Assembly (NCBI GenBank): GCA_036362985.1
Contig: JAYGXS010000003.1
Location: 76,226,890 to 76,290,889 of the forward strand
Origin: Ligula intestinalis
Lineage: Eukaryota; Platyhelminthes; Cestoda; Diphyllobothriidea; Diphyllobothriidae
Length of the DNA: 64,000 nt
Direction: 5' to 3'
Shown here piece by piece: positions 48,331-59,640 of this stretch. A program made the translations under genes and the position numbers. The notes under the pieces are model-generated. The model was given only the letters and a program-made list of their open reading frames with translations, was not told the origin of the DNA and ran no database searches. Positions within the stretch are counted from its first letter, which is position 1, and each line of letters begins with the position of its first letter.

Positions 48331-48599
48331 AGCGGTGAGTTTAATCACAATTGGATCGATTTACCCGTTCAGCCTACTCTACTTATGGAATCCACCAATA
48401 CGGATACACTTAGCTGACTGTCTAGGCAGGATTTTCCAAACAATCATCTAGGATTCACCCGAATGAATACTTAGCATACTTAATTATTAGGGGGTTTGGT
48501 CGATTTAAATAATTCATTTGGCCCTACGTGCAGTAGGCTATGTAGATAAATAGACCCCAGTGTGATTAAATTCACGACATTTGGTGTGCTTTCTTCTTT

Positions 48600-48720
48600 C
48601 AATTTGTAGAGCGTTGGTTGTACTTAAGTCTTTCCTGTTGATTGGGGCTCAAATCCCACCGAGACCACGAATTAACCATAATTTGTTGAATTGAATCATT
48701 CACATCTGCCAACCTCAAAC
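48600..48720 (+). repeat. tRNA-headed SINE family B copy
   Basis: gtagagcgttggttgtac (A box), ggggctcaaatccc (B box), then a decayed aattgaatc tail. Confidence 0.6.
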
Positions 48721-49146
48721 TCCCCCCACCCTCCGAATAATTTAAAGATAGGCTACCTGCTGTGACACTTATTTTTTAAAATTGAAGTATGAATGTTAAG
48801 AAGTATGCCGTGATTTTAGTAAAAAAAGCATTACTCTCGATGACTAAATTGTAAAGTATTTGACTTTATTTTAAAGATGTAATACAAACAGAATAATAGG
48901 CCTCTACAGACAAGTTTAAATCTAAAAAGTAGACATAATGCAAATTGTATCTTTTTTTTGGTAAGGACAAGCGCCCATACAGGTGAAAGAAATGCGCTTG
49001 TACGTAAAGTCAGAAGATAGAAAATTTTATCCAAAGCTATCAATACAGAATTCACAAACCCTAGTGTGTTGGCTCATTTCCTCGTTCTGTGCTCGAACTT
49101 GGTGTTAGGATGTCGGCAGAAAGTGGTGGTGTTGGCGTTACGCCTC

Positions 49147-49560
49147 CTACCGACCAGTGATGCAACCGCTCGAGAAAATGTTTATCACCGTGACAAATAC
49201 CGCAGTCAGGCTGGCTATGAGGCAGAGGACAAAAGACCAGCTCTTGACGAACATTACCGCGTAGAGCAGGGTGCCGGCCGTCATAGCTGCCGATCCGATG
49301 AGCTGAAAGATGATCCGGTAAGTGGCACAGACCTGGCCAGGCATACATGTATCCTTACAGGTGTTGCAGAGATCAATGATGAAGACCAGCGTGATTATGC
49401 CCAGACCACCGCATATGAGGACTACAATGATGATGTGTACGATGGTAAAGAGGCAGGTCGTGAAGAATTGGCCGCAATTCCATTTGGGCAGTACCAGTGA
49501 GGTTATGCAGAGGCCGATTGACAGGCATGTAAGGGGCAAAGAAAGTAGCGAGAGCCGCAT
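49147..49560 (-). CDS. Small four-pass membrane protein (paralogue 1)
   Basis: An intronless frame of 137 codons with a start at 49560 and TAG at 49147. Four hydrophobic segments lie at roughly 4-24, 38-62, 80-103 and 108-130. The first loop carries LPKWNCG...TCL. The loop after segment 2 is short and Cys-rich (CNTCKDTCMPGQVCA). WSFVLC lies before segment 4, and the C-terminus is short. It aligns end to end with the protein at 60114-60533 at conserved W, CG, TCL, ID, C, KxWSF and LTAV. The W...C...C loop recalls claudin/PMP22-type tetraspan proteins, but the loop is much shorter, so the family stays open. A plasma membrane or secretory location is inferred from hydropathy only. AATAAA on the same strand at about 48868 may end the transcript. 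Confidence 0.8.
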   Translation of the reverse strand: MRLSLLSLPLTCLSIGLCITSLVLPKWNCGQFFTTCLFTIVHIIIVVLICGGLGIITLVFIIDLCNTCKDTCMPGQVCATYRIIFQLIGSAAMTAGTLLYAVMFVKSWSFVLCLIASLTAVFVTVINIFSSGCITGR

Positions 49561-49599
49561 TCTGTGGTTTGCAGATCCGGACGAGTAGGTTTATGTTCC

Positions 49600-50035
49600 G
49601 CAATCTAGAAATGCGAGTATCTGACGTTGGTAGGACATACAATTTGCACAACAGTGACTCAGGGCGTACTCTAGTGTGACGCAAGATGGCTCACCATGAA
49701 ATTATACTCTCTCAGTTTGTGTTTATGGTAACCCCAATGTGAAAGGATGATAGAATTAGCGCATCAACACACGCACACACGAGCACGAGGGCGCAGGTAT
49801 TATGACTTGGAGAAAAGCAGCCTCACGGAGAGTGTGCGTTGAATCGGGTGCGTGATTTGCGAGTGCTCCGGTGGCTGTGACGAGATTGGTTCCCGAGAAG
49901 CCTTGCCGACTGGCTGGCATGGAGTGCCTACCACGACTAGACTTTTCTCTTACTTAAATTTCTTTTTCTGCGCACAGCTTGACTAATCTACAGGCTCCTC
50001 ATCTTGCCGGTTTAGATCGGGAATATTGAAATTCG
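49600..50035. other. 5' flank of the four-pass gene
   Basis: Contains a short (CA)n-rich stretch at 49770-49790. No clear TATA element. The 50008-50035 segment (gccggtttagatcgggaatattga) is shared with 43998-44025 beside SINE A copy 8. Confidence 0.35.
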
Positions 50036-50039
50036 TCGA

Positions 50040-50290
50040 TGAATGATCATCGATCGCTAACAGAAATAACTCGTACCTTTCTGCCTTAGGTATCTTTCTC
50101 AAGCCTCGTCAGCAGCCACACAGTAGGGAAATATTACCAACAAAGGCAAGGTAAACTTCAATGGTTACTTCTAGCTTATTAACCGTCATCAGGCAGGCAT
50201 ATCTAACCACAGATGGTGCACCGCCCGAGACTCAAAACTTGTAAACTGTTAGTTAGAAGTTCAACGCTCTAACCCACAGCGCCACGAGCG
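50040..50290 (-). repeat. SINE family A copy 10
   Basis: Minus strand: tggcgctgtgggttagagcg (A box), B-box-like ttttgagtctcgggcgg, body ttaataagctagaagtaacc, and the tail with gaggcttgag and cgagttat. Confidence 0.75.
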
Positions 50291-50319
50291 GGTTTTTTTT
50301 ATTGAATTTGATCGGAAAA

Positions 50320-50520
50320 AGTAAGGAGTCTGAGGCTCAATGTTTACAACGTTGGACTTCTGATCAACAGGTCGCGGGCTCAAGTCCTAGGGGTGCAACA
50401 CCTAGGGTTGGGTATAGATAGCTGATGACGATTAATTAGCCAGAAATTACTACTCTAGTCTCCGTTGTATTTGTCGGTAATGTGGTTCATGTTTCCGATC
50501 GGTGAGCACCCATCTAGTAA
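50320..50520 (+). repeat. SINE family A copy 11
   Basis: Plus strand: gttggacttctgatcaacagg, cgggctcaagtcctag, agctgatgacgattaattagccagaaatt and agtctccgttgtatttg. Head-to-head with copy 10, then ttccgatcggtgagcaccc, also seen at the ends of the 15.3-17.0 kb duplication units. Confidence 0.75.
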
Positions 50521-50529
50521 CATCTATTT

Positions 50530-51645
50530 GACTGACCGTAAAGGCAGATAAGATACCTTTGATCCAGGGACAATTCCTTCTCAATTTCAATCACAGATCT
50601 CTCCTGTATTTCAGTTGTAGAACATGAAAACGACACCTCTCCTATATCAAAGCGTAAACGAGAGGATGAAGGACGGGCTCAAATAATACTAAAGAGTTGA
50701 CGAGTCGGCCTTGTGGTCTAGAATCTTAGATCTTCGTAGGTAAACTTTGGTCGACAGGTGATTTTAATAGCAGTAAGAGCCTACGGGGACCCACGTCCGG
50801 ACGGAGCGTCCTTACTCCACCCTACAGGTACCAGAATCGGGGAACACCACCCACATTTGACCTGGGATGTAACCAATCACAGTCAAGAGTGTGTAAGTAC
50901 GTGACGTGACTTTAGCCGGATTTCGGATTCAAGGACGCGCTACGACCGATGTGACCAGCCCAGTCACCAAACGACATACAGAAGACCGTCTCAATGTAGG
51001 ATTTACCGTTCTCAGCATCCACTGGCGTCAACGTGTGAGGCCGCAAAACTTTTGCCGAATTGAGTGTGCAAAATCGACCGCGGAAGTGGCATTTCATTAT
51101 GTAACCTTAAACACCAAACTCGATCCTTTAAAAAATTAAAGTGGTTTACCCAGCGAAATTGTATTATATGCAGCCATGGGAAAGGGCAACAGCCAACACA
51201 GTTAGGCTTAAAAGTTCCGTCCATGTAAATGTTGTCGGTCGTAGTACACCAAGGTCAACAGTCCAATTCTTGTTCTTAGTATGAAAGACATCATGTTCTG
51301 GTATGAAGCCGGTTTGCGTAGACGAGTGTACACATTGATAACTGATAACTGGCAGCACCTGGCCCCAAGGTCAGCAACCACATTATCCGACCTCCGTTTC
51401 AAAACTAGGAGCACCTATGCACGACTCTGGCAACCACTCCGCGAACCTACTGACTCCATTACATCAGCGGAGAAAGAGAGTCTACTGTTTGCTTTGACAC
51501 TACAACCACCATAGAGGATTCCCCAGGAAGACTAAACACCAACTTCTCCACTTTGAGGAGCGGGGGAAAAAAGCAATTTAGTTTCTAGTTAATGCCAGTG
51601 CTTAGAGTATAATAAGTCAGCCAAAATTACAGAAAGGCTCTCAGC
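50530..51645. other. Unassigned 1.1 kb
   Basis: Several overlapping frames on both strands (50906-51514) without motifs. No gene called. Confidence 0.3.
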
Positions 51646-51649
51646 AATC

Positions 51650-51895
51650 GGTTACGGAACTCAGTCGTCCTGTTGTGCCTCGGAGCCGTCAACAGCCGTT
51701 CAACGGCTAGCATATTTGATGCAGGATAAAATTATCAATATTGGTATGGGAAGCTGAAATGGCCATTTCTGGCTTATCGAAACTCGTCAGCCCGCCATAC
51801 GCAACGCCAGACTTAGCACTTCCCGGCGTTCGAACCCACAGCCTGCTGGTTAGACGCACAAACTCCTAAACATTGAGCCACGGGGGATTTTTTTG
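51650..51895 (-). repeat. SINE family A copy 12
   Basis: Minus strand: tggctcaatgtttaggag (A box), gggttcgaacgccggg (B box), body gataagccagaaatggccatttc, then the tail with ccgagg...acaggacgactgagttcc. Confidence 0.75.
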
Positions 51896-52139
51896 CCAGG
51901 TGCGATCGGATACATTAGCAATTTTAGAGACCATATTAACATACACGCTAGAAGCTTGGGAATATTATACAGTTATTCCACTGAACTGAGAGCTTTCAAC
52001 TTAAGCATGGACATCCACCATCGAAAAGAGCTTGAAAAGCGTCAAGATTACTCGGGTGGCCACCTTAAAAGGCCATAGGAACAGAAACCGCCCACAGTAA
52101 ATGCGGCTTTGCGTCAAAGTATATTTGAGGGGATTTGAG

Positions 52140-52295
52140 CTAAGTTTACAGTTATACTTAAGTTTGGTGTTAGGGTCAGGAGTATGTTAAGGAGTAAGGT
52201 TCGTGTTCCAGTTAAATTTTGGTTTTGGGTGAAGTATAGGGTTATGGTGAAGGGTACAGTTTAGTTTTATGTTAGCTGTTCATGTCAGACCTATG
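52140..52295 (+). repeat. Degenerate TTAGGG-like tract
   Basis: A run of variants such as ggtgttagggtcagg, ttaaggagtaaggtt and atagggttatggtg. Its flank (gacacggaagtatttaacc...gataact on opposite reading) resembles the flank of the tract at 55230-55420, which runs in the other orientation. Confidence 0.6.
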
Positions 52296-52299
52296 ACAC

Positions 52300-53795
52300 G
52301 GAAGTATTTAACCATCCTGAAAGTTATCAAATGACCACCTGCTCTTAGTGAGTGGGCAGTCCTATTAAAGTCTCCGGTTTAAGCGGTTATACAATTCTTT
52401 GCTGTGTTGAAAATTTTAGCCCGAAGGTTTAATCCTATTTCGTGTATTGTTTCCTAAGGAAATTAAAAAGGCTTTCCTGAGTTTCGGAGGCAGCAGAAAC
52501 CTACCAGCAAACCTATAAGCGAAGAAATAGCATAAGATACAACCACTCAAACTCAACCGGCTTGAGAACATGCATTCGACCGAACTTCAACTCCACGTTC
52601 GTCAACCCGAAATGCTTCAAAAGGTGCCTAAATGGTGCGTTTACCCAGCACGGACTTGAAATTTACTCGGGTTATAACTTAGCCTCTTGAATGGCCCTAT
52701 AGACACAATTACTCGATGTTCGCGTTGCTGACCATCAAAAAGTATCAAAATTTAAGTTGAAACATTTTACTTGAATGTAAATGCGCATTTTTTTCGGAAA
52801 GAATGAACAGAGAACTCAGAAGATTTGAACCTTGTGACTTGATAGGTAAACCAAGAACTGATTTCGGAACTGCTTAAGTTGACTTTTTAAGAGACTCGAT
52901 AAAGTAAGATTAGATGCAAGTATTCATTGATAAAAATATCTCGATATGTTTTAATTACTTCGAAAAATGCTGCTGAAGGCTACTCCATTCCGGATAAACG
53001 GCTAAAAAACTTTCACCGGTGAAATTTACCCTAAAAAGTTGCAAAACCAGCTGGTTTTTTAAGTGAGCGTCTATCTAGACAGCCATGGGAATTGATTATT
53101 ATGGGTTCCAATGAAACCCTACTTCCGTAATGCATTATTTTTCCATTAGTTTACAACAACTGTATTTTTTCTTTAAAAACACTGGCACTACTCATTTAAT
53201 AGGAAATTACATTGTAAAGGCTATCTTTGGAGGAAAAAAAGTATTTATCTTTGAGAGCACTTCCACATACGAGAACGTTTGACATGCTCACATGGACATT
53301 TCTTCAAACTACTAACTTCATACTTGTTAGCGTCGTTATTTTAGATCCCATATCGTGAATAATTTCTGTTTGAATAATACATTTTAAACAGACTTTTTCT
53401 TCATAGAAGGTGTACGGCTGTGTTAATGCCCTTCAGAAATATGCCTAGCACGCAGTTTGGAAAGCTCCGGAACTGACAAAAATGCTAGTTGCTTTTTGAA
53501 CCATGCGCGTCTTAGTGCACTTATTCATGAAAGAAATCTCATCTGCCTCTTGTGCATACTTTGAAGATGACACAAGCTTCTGTTAAATTAGATTACCAGA
53601 GACAAAGCTGCTACATTCAGAAACTCTCAATCCTGGAAAAATGCATATTATTTCATTAGTACTTTCCCGCAAATGTATAGTAACTACCGTCATTAATAGT
53701 CGTATCATAGTTTTTTCAAGTTAGCATAAAACCCTTTCTCGCTGCATCCGGTAAAACTTTTCGGCAGTAACTAAACAATTACCTTTAAGGAGAAG
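52300..53795. other. Unassigned 1.5 kb, AT-rich
   Basis: No motif-bearing frame; no clear copies of the listed families. Confidence 0.3.
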
Positions 53796-53799
53796 ACAG

Positions 53800-54222
53800 T
53801 GAAGTGGCCTTTTTGCAGCCACTTGGAACCCAAGACCAGCCGCTCACGCATGACTCATCTTGCCTGCCTGTGTGCCCACCGCCTTCTGGGGCTAGGCACT
53901 AAATGTCCTTGGCCCACGCTGTCATTGGCCCACGCTGTCATTGGCCCACGCTAGTCCAGACATCCTCCGCCTCATTGGCCGCCGGAACAAAGCATGCGCC
54001 GGCTACACTCGATGTCCTTAACACTCCGGAGCCCACCCGATTAGGGAACGGATGCACTACTCCGCGAGTCAACACTGTTTCCATCTATTATCCATTTCAT
54101 TGTGTACACAATAAACTCTTCCTTATACTCCGGTCTTCTCAAGACTTCTCCTATTTCCTAAGGAACCAGGGCGTGAATTATTTTAGCCCTTAAGGTTAAC
54201 CGTCTTAACCTTTTCTCCTATA
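53800..54222 (+). mobile_element. Solo LTR, family L copy 2
   Basis: 423 bp flanked by ACAG at 53796-53799 and 54223-54226. It begins TGAAGTGGCC, with the hairpin aagtggc...gccactt, and ends ctcctata. A tandem run of three ttggcccacgctgtca-type units lies at 53909-53955, and the poly(A) signal aataaa is at 54110. The 3' third aligns with the LTR at 44336-44727. Confidence 0.85.
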
Positions 54223-54229
54223 ACAGTGT

Positions 54230-55225
54230 AAGGTTCCTAACTGAATACGATGATTAAATAAACATCTAGGATCCAATACTGTTCATATAAAGCTTTATCT
54301 GGAGCTCATTCAAGCTCACTGACATACCGACTTCCCGCTGAGAGGTCTTTAAGTGAGACTTTTGAAGAATTTACAGAAAGAACGGAAGGTGACTAAATTA
54401 ACAGAGTAAGCTGAACTTTGCGTAACGACACAAATACCTCAGGAACGAGACGCATTATAAGACAAGAAATAAAAACGCGAGAAGTCATTGTAACGGAGAA
54501 AAAAGTAAATGCGCAGTTTTGGTGGCGTTCAGCTCAAAAGGTGAACAATATTTTTCAACAAATCATTCTAGCCACACCTGGTTTTCAATGTTCTCCTAAC
54601 AAAAGCACGTGCGGGTTATGACAGTGAGTAGGCTGTTTGCTACTAAACTGAGATTTGTTTTCGTACATTATCCACTTTGATTGACTTGATCGAAGAAAAT
54701 AGACGATAAAAAATAAAATTTATCGTCTCAGCTATCATACGCGCACAGAAGCATCGATTGAAACGGCAGTTTAATCAGTTTGAATGAAGTTGTTTCGCAA
54801 ACGTTGTTCAAAACCATACAAATGGGATATATTAAAATCATTGGCGCATAAGCTATTGTGAATATACAAAGGCAGGAATTCTTCCATAAAGAATATCCTA
54901 ATGGTCTTTGATAAAATAAACAAAAACACAATCTGATCCAGAAAAATGGCTTTGTAGTCATCAACGTATGCCAATGAGTAATCATCCTAGCCTCCAATGT
55001 ACGTTGAATTAACCAAACTAATATCAGGCAATATGTTTCGTGAGCATTGTCATTTGTTAGTCAGAATGGTCAACTGCCTCACTATTAATGTGCTACATAC
55101 GATAATCAGAAGATATTCCATTCATGTTGACTTATATGGCCGCCTAAGCAAGACCCAGGAAGAAAAGCACCCCGCTCATCTGAGCAAGATGGTATAATGA
55201 TAAATTTCGGTAGGTGTAACTATTC
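54230..55225. other. Unassigned 1 kb, AT-rich
   Basis: A short inverted repeat, agacgataaa...tttatcgtct, lies at 54702-54727. Frames here are short. Confidence 0.35.
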
Positions 55226-55229
55226 CCGC

Positions 55230-55420
55230 GTCTTAATCATAACACTAAACCTAACACAAAACTTAATTGTAATTTCTTTTTGTATCCTAACCCTGGCCTA
55301 TATCTAAATTCTACAGTTAACGCGAACTCAAATTCTAACGCTTAACCTAATTCGTATGCTAACTCTAACACTGGTCTTAACCCAAACCTTAAACCTGACG
55401 CTCGCCCTAAACCTAGTTTT
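55230..55420 (-). repeat. Degenerate CCCTAA-like tract
   Basis: Runs of ctaaccctggcc, gcttaacctaatt, ctaactctaacac and cttaacccaaaccttaaacc: TTAGGG-like on the minus strand, opposite to the tract at 52140. Confidence 0.6.
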
Positions 55421-56089
55421 CCCGGAATTCGCTGCAAAAGCCTCATGCATTGTGGTGGTATCTAATCTTCGAAATTGTTTGTGCGGCCATAGAAGTCATC
55501 TCTAGGGACATTTCATCCCAGAAAGATGTGAGGGCCAGGAAGAAGTGGAGGATGCAGCTCATTTCAATGAATTTATCTGTCAGCTTGAACTTCACTCCCG
55601 ACTATGTTCACTCTGCACTGGCTTCGCCTAGAATGATTTTTTGCGCATGAAATAGTCTTTAGTGATAATGCACTTAAGAAACATCTACTGTTTCCTTCTT
55701 CTTCTCCCATCTGGGTTCCGAGTGAAGACAGAGTCAGGAAGATCGGAGGCGCGATCTGGCCCAGGTGACTGGTGTGACAGGAACGCGCACATAGGCCTCC
55801 CGTCAGATCCGCTACGCATAAACGACAACCATTTCACACAAGAAGATGGAGGAGCAGCGATCTCGATCTGAACTACGTGGATGCGTCACTAAGGTTGCAT
55901 ATATAAGGAACCAGTTTGGCCAGGCTCTTCGCTGCTGTAAAAGAAGAAAGGGAAAGTTGCTCTATTTTGAAGCTATATATCCAAAATTTTCAGCGAAAGT
56001 AGCTCCATTCAGGGAGAACAAGTGATAGGATAGTGTAAAAGGTCATAGAATACTCAGAGTTTAAAGGTTTACGCGATAATCACATCTGC

Positions 56090-58170
56090 TATGGAGACAG
56101 GTAGGCTTTCAACTTCTGAATTTTCGTTTCCTCACACGTGAGGAGGCGTGCTATGAATAAGAGTATAGAGTGCTGATAGGTCGATGTACAGCAAGACATA
56201 TGACAGAAGCTTCGGCGCATAGTGCGAGAAGAGTTCGCAGCCATTATTTCAGACTGAAGAGGGTGAGCAACCACACTAAAAATGCAATCTGCAAATTATT
56301 TGACCGTTTTAAAGTGTCGCTGTATTAAAATATCAGCTAAAAAGCGCAGGGAACACCTACAGCTGATGAAAGCATTCGGAGGATACGTTTAACCATGACC
56401 AGGTCTTTTTTAAGTAAAGCTTGGAAAACAACTTGAAAGCAGTAAAGAAGGAGATGACGAATACAAGCATTTATAAATCGGTAGATAAGAGCTCGTGGTG
56501 TGCGATATGAACGCAAGCGTTTACGGATTTTAATAAAAAGGCCTGTACTATGTAGAGTAAATCAGAGGTTAGATGCCAAAGTAACACCAAAATACCGGAA
56601 AAAGAATACCTAATTCGGCAGAAGATCAATGGATTCAGGACTGGGGAGAGAATTGCAATTGAAAAACACACTGGACTGACTTCTGGTCGTTAAGTGGAAG
56701 GCCATTTGCTGATGACTATGCTGAGACGTGGTCAAGGCAATCTATCAGTACTTGGAGATGTATCTGGATCTGAGAGGATGGCCAGCAATTACATCGTCAG
56801 CATATTTAACGTACAAACTTTCATTTGGTGATCGTAGGTCGTCACTTTTGAGGGCGAAGAGGTGAAAGGATAATAAAGACCCTTGTAGAACTCTAATGTT
56901 GTTGGGGAGTACCATGTATTTTCGCTTGCTGCAGTAAAAACGACTTGAGGGCAGGAATTGAAAATAGTCCCAAGCCAAGAGACAGCCCAGCCGAGAGAGC
57001 CACATGCATAAGTTTTCATAAAAAGAAGATGACGCAGGATCGTATAAAGGGCTGAGGAGCTGTCGAGAAAAGCGCATGCAGCACTTATCTAAATCTTTTA
57101 GAGCAGAATGGACTACCAGAGCAATAGCGTCTAGTGTACTACGCCTGCAAGTTACAGGGGATCGGAAAGATCGAAGGAAAACTGCGTATTTATATCGAAG
57201 GCCACTCATCCTGTGAGTTTCAATAGTGCGGAATAGCAGACAATTGGTCGAAAGGATATTGGACCAGAATTAGCGGGTTCCTTTGCGATGAAGGTGATTC
57301 TTACTGAATGCCAATCATCGGAAATCTTTGACTGCAATAAGGATAAGTTGATAAGGTGTGTGAAGACAGGAGGTAACTGAAAAGAACGAGATTTGAGGAG
57401 AAACGGTGATAAACCATTTGGCTCGGCAACTGTCAAACCCCGAACCTTTTAAGATGTTTCATCATTGTTGCCACAGACACAGGAGAAAAGGTACTTGGTA
57501 ATGAGGAAATGCCGTTTGTAGAACGATGAGAATCGGTAGGAGTCTGGATGAAGTTTGCAGTTAAACAGTCACGGATTGTGTTGACCAGAGAGACGCTTAA
57601 GACTCTTCCTGAGTTCATCCGAGGAAAGATGAGACGAAAATGTCGAAGAAGCTGTAGAAGAAGTTGACTAGAACCTGACTAACAAAAAGGTAATTCAGCC
57701 TGGAAACTTCGCGTTTTATTAGAACGTTTATAATCGTTACTCATTCACGTAGACCTAGTTTGTATAGCAGTTTCTTTTGGCGTCTCAAAGTTTTAAGATG
57801 GGAAGAAGAAATTTTGTCATATCTAACCATAACTGTGTCAAGAGGACAGAAGATATTAGGAAGTTCGTTTAAAAAAGTGTAAGTTAACTAGAGTATGACT
57901 CGATATTGGAGTGTTAAAGAAAGGCCGGACGATTTTGAGATAAACCAGTATGGAGCAAACAAACATTAGGTTGGGATGTGTCGCGAACCTAAAGTTTCCT
58001 CTCCAGTTTTGCTAACAGCGCTTTCGTAGAAGTGGAATAGATGGTTGGCAGGCCCAATGGCACATAAAGTCTGAAACTGACAAGGAGCTCTATTTTTGGC
58101 AGCAAAAAGCTTGGGATTGTTGGTTAACATGTGATCAAGAGGGACTTATGCATGGGTGTTAAAGGAAACT
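56090..58170 (-). mobile_element. CR1/jockey-like non-LTR retrotransposon, decayed
   Basis: Read on the minus strand with frameshifts and stops, the order is: LDHMLTNNPKLF...RAPCQ (about 58130-58050, end of the endonuclease region); LRRQKKLLYKLG (about 57795); VAEPNGLSPFLLK and THLINLSLLQSKISDDWHSV (57430-57320); FRPIVCYSALLKL (57250); VLQGSLLSFHLFALKSDDLR (about 56900-56840, motif B); VKYADDVIAGHPL (56815-56775, motif C); then a C-terminal tail to about 56090. This is the standard EN-RT order of the jockey/CR1 superclade. It is not functional. Confidence 0.75.
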
Positions 58171-58389
58171 AAGTCATAAAAACCTACCAATGTAAGGGGG
58201 CGTAGATTCACGCGGTTGAAGTTATCACATAAGGTTATAATATGCTCGCACGGCAGTATGGCAAGTTTAGGGGAAAAACCGACCGAAATTTATTGAAACA
58301 ACATCAGGTAACTGAACATTTTATAGGTAACACACATGATTGACTAATGACACAACCAGCTATAGTTATTGATAAGTAGAAGAAAACTC

Positions 58390-58840
58390 GATTGTGTCAT
58401 CTTCTACTTCTCAATTACTTCCTGCGACTCGCATGTTTCCTTGTATTAGCTAAGGTTATGCTGTCCTATTCACCTTGTGAATTGAGCCTTATATTACCAT
58501 TGACTCACATTATAAAACAAATCTTCAGCTTCTTTGATGTCATCAGCAATCAGGAATACATCATGCACCCATTGTCTGTACACTGTTTTAATGTTTTATT
58601 TCAATGAAAATTTTCTTCTAGATGGCCCATAAAGATATGGATAAAGGTTAGACCAAATAAACCGCCCGTTGCTATTCTGTCGATTTGTTTATACGCTTGG
58701 CCCTTCAATAGGAATTTGACGTTCTTTCTATGCAATTTTAACACATTCCGTAATATTCCCGGTAACATACTATTAATAGTATTGAAGTCGGTGGATTCCG
58801 CATGTTTCAGTGGATTAGACCGATAAATTGGCCTCAAAGC
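58390..58840 (-). mobile_element. Penelope-like reverse transcriptase fragment, decayed
   Basis: The minus frame 58837-58601 contains FLLKGQAYKQIDRIATGG and IFMGHLEENF, corresponding to the YxQ.dG.AMGSPl..l.AdiFM.. RT motif of Penelope-like elements. After a stop, another frame gives WVHDVFLIADD, a mutated YVDD catalytic box (the first Asp is now His). It adjoins the CR1-like element on the same strand but is unrelated to it. Confidence 0.7.
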
Positions 58841-58864
58841 GAAGACTCACGGTACTCATCCAGA

Positions 58865-58990
58865 ACCTTGTAGCTTATGTGGTTAGAGCACTGACTGTGC
58901 CGTCGAGCGCTCGACTCCCACAGATACCGACGATTCCTTGCAATTATGTCACCCAATACTAATTTTATCTCCCATTTTGTTTTGAAGTTA
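58865..58990 (+). repeat. tRNA-headed SINE family B copy
   Basis: gtagcttatgtggttagagcactg (A box), cgctcgactccc (B box), then a decayed gcaattatgtcaccca tail. Confidence 0.6.
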
Positions 58991-59369
58991 CTGGTTTATT
59001 ACAGTTTTATAAATTGGGGAAGGGGGTTGCTGAACTCTGCCCCCACTTTCACGGTAGGCGTTTTTTTACTGTTTCCTCCCTAGTTCACCATACTTTTCAG
59101 AGTGTTGTCTTTTTTTTTTCAATAATGATATATTGGCGGGTATAAAATTTTCTGCCTACTCTACCTATCACTTCTGCTGCTGCTTATTTGGTTGCTCACA
59201 CAGAGCAGCAATTACTCACTTTGTATTTATTTCTTACCACAGCACTAAAAGTTTGTAATAAGGATATTTATTTAAATGGGCCGCGTGGTAAATGGGCTAA
59301 ACCAACACAAAGACCTGATCAGGGTACGGCAGACATTATTCGGATTAAGCTTCTATAGAAAATGTTGAA

Positions 59370-59640
59370 CACGGGGGCGGTGGTGGCACGCATGTGGGCG
59401 GCTTCGGTGACGCCCTACATCTGCACCCGATTCCGCCTCCGCTCTGCTTGACTCTGTCTTAACACCGGGCACAGATGAGTGAGTGAAGAGAGAGTGTGGT
59501 AGATGCAGCGCAAGTCTACTATCACTTTAAACTAATCCACGCGCAAGTCATCGTCCCTGCACCAACCCCTTTGGAGCATACGGTGGACATCATCGAAATC
59601 GATGGTCAAACTGTCGTCAGTTTATTTCAGACAGACTAAC
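59370..59640 (+). repeat. Interspersed repeat family C copy 4
   Basis: Shares ctctgcttgactctgt, gtgtggtagatgcagcgcaagtctactatcactttaaac and acgcgcaagtca with the other family C copies. It ends about 470 bp upstream of the four-pass gene at 60114. Confidence 0.65.

Noticed and set aside
49066..49588. Plus-strand frames overlapping the four-pass gene
   Set aside because: Shadows; the minus-strand frame is supported by its paralogue.
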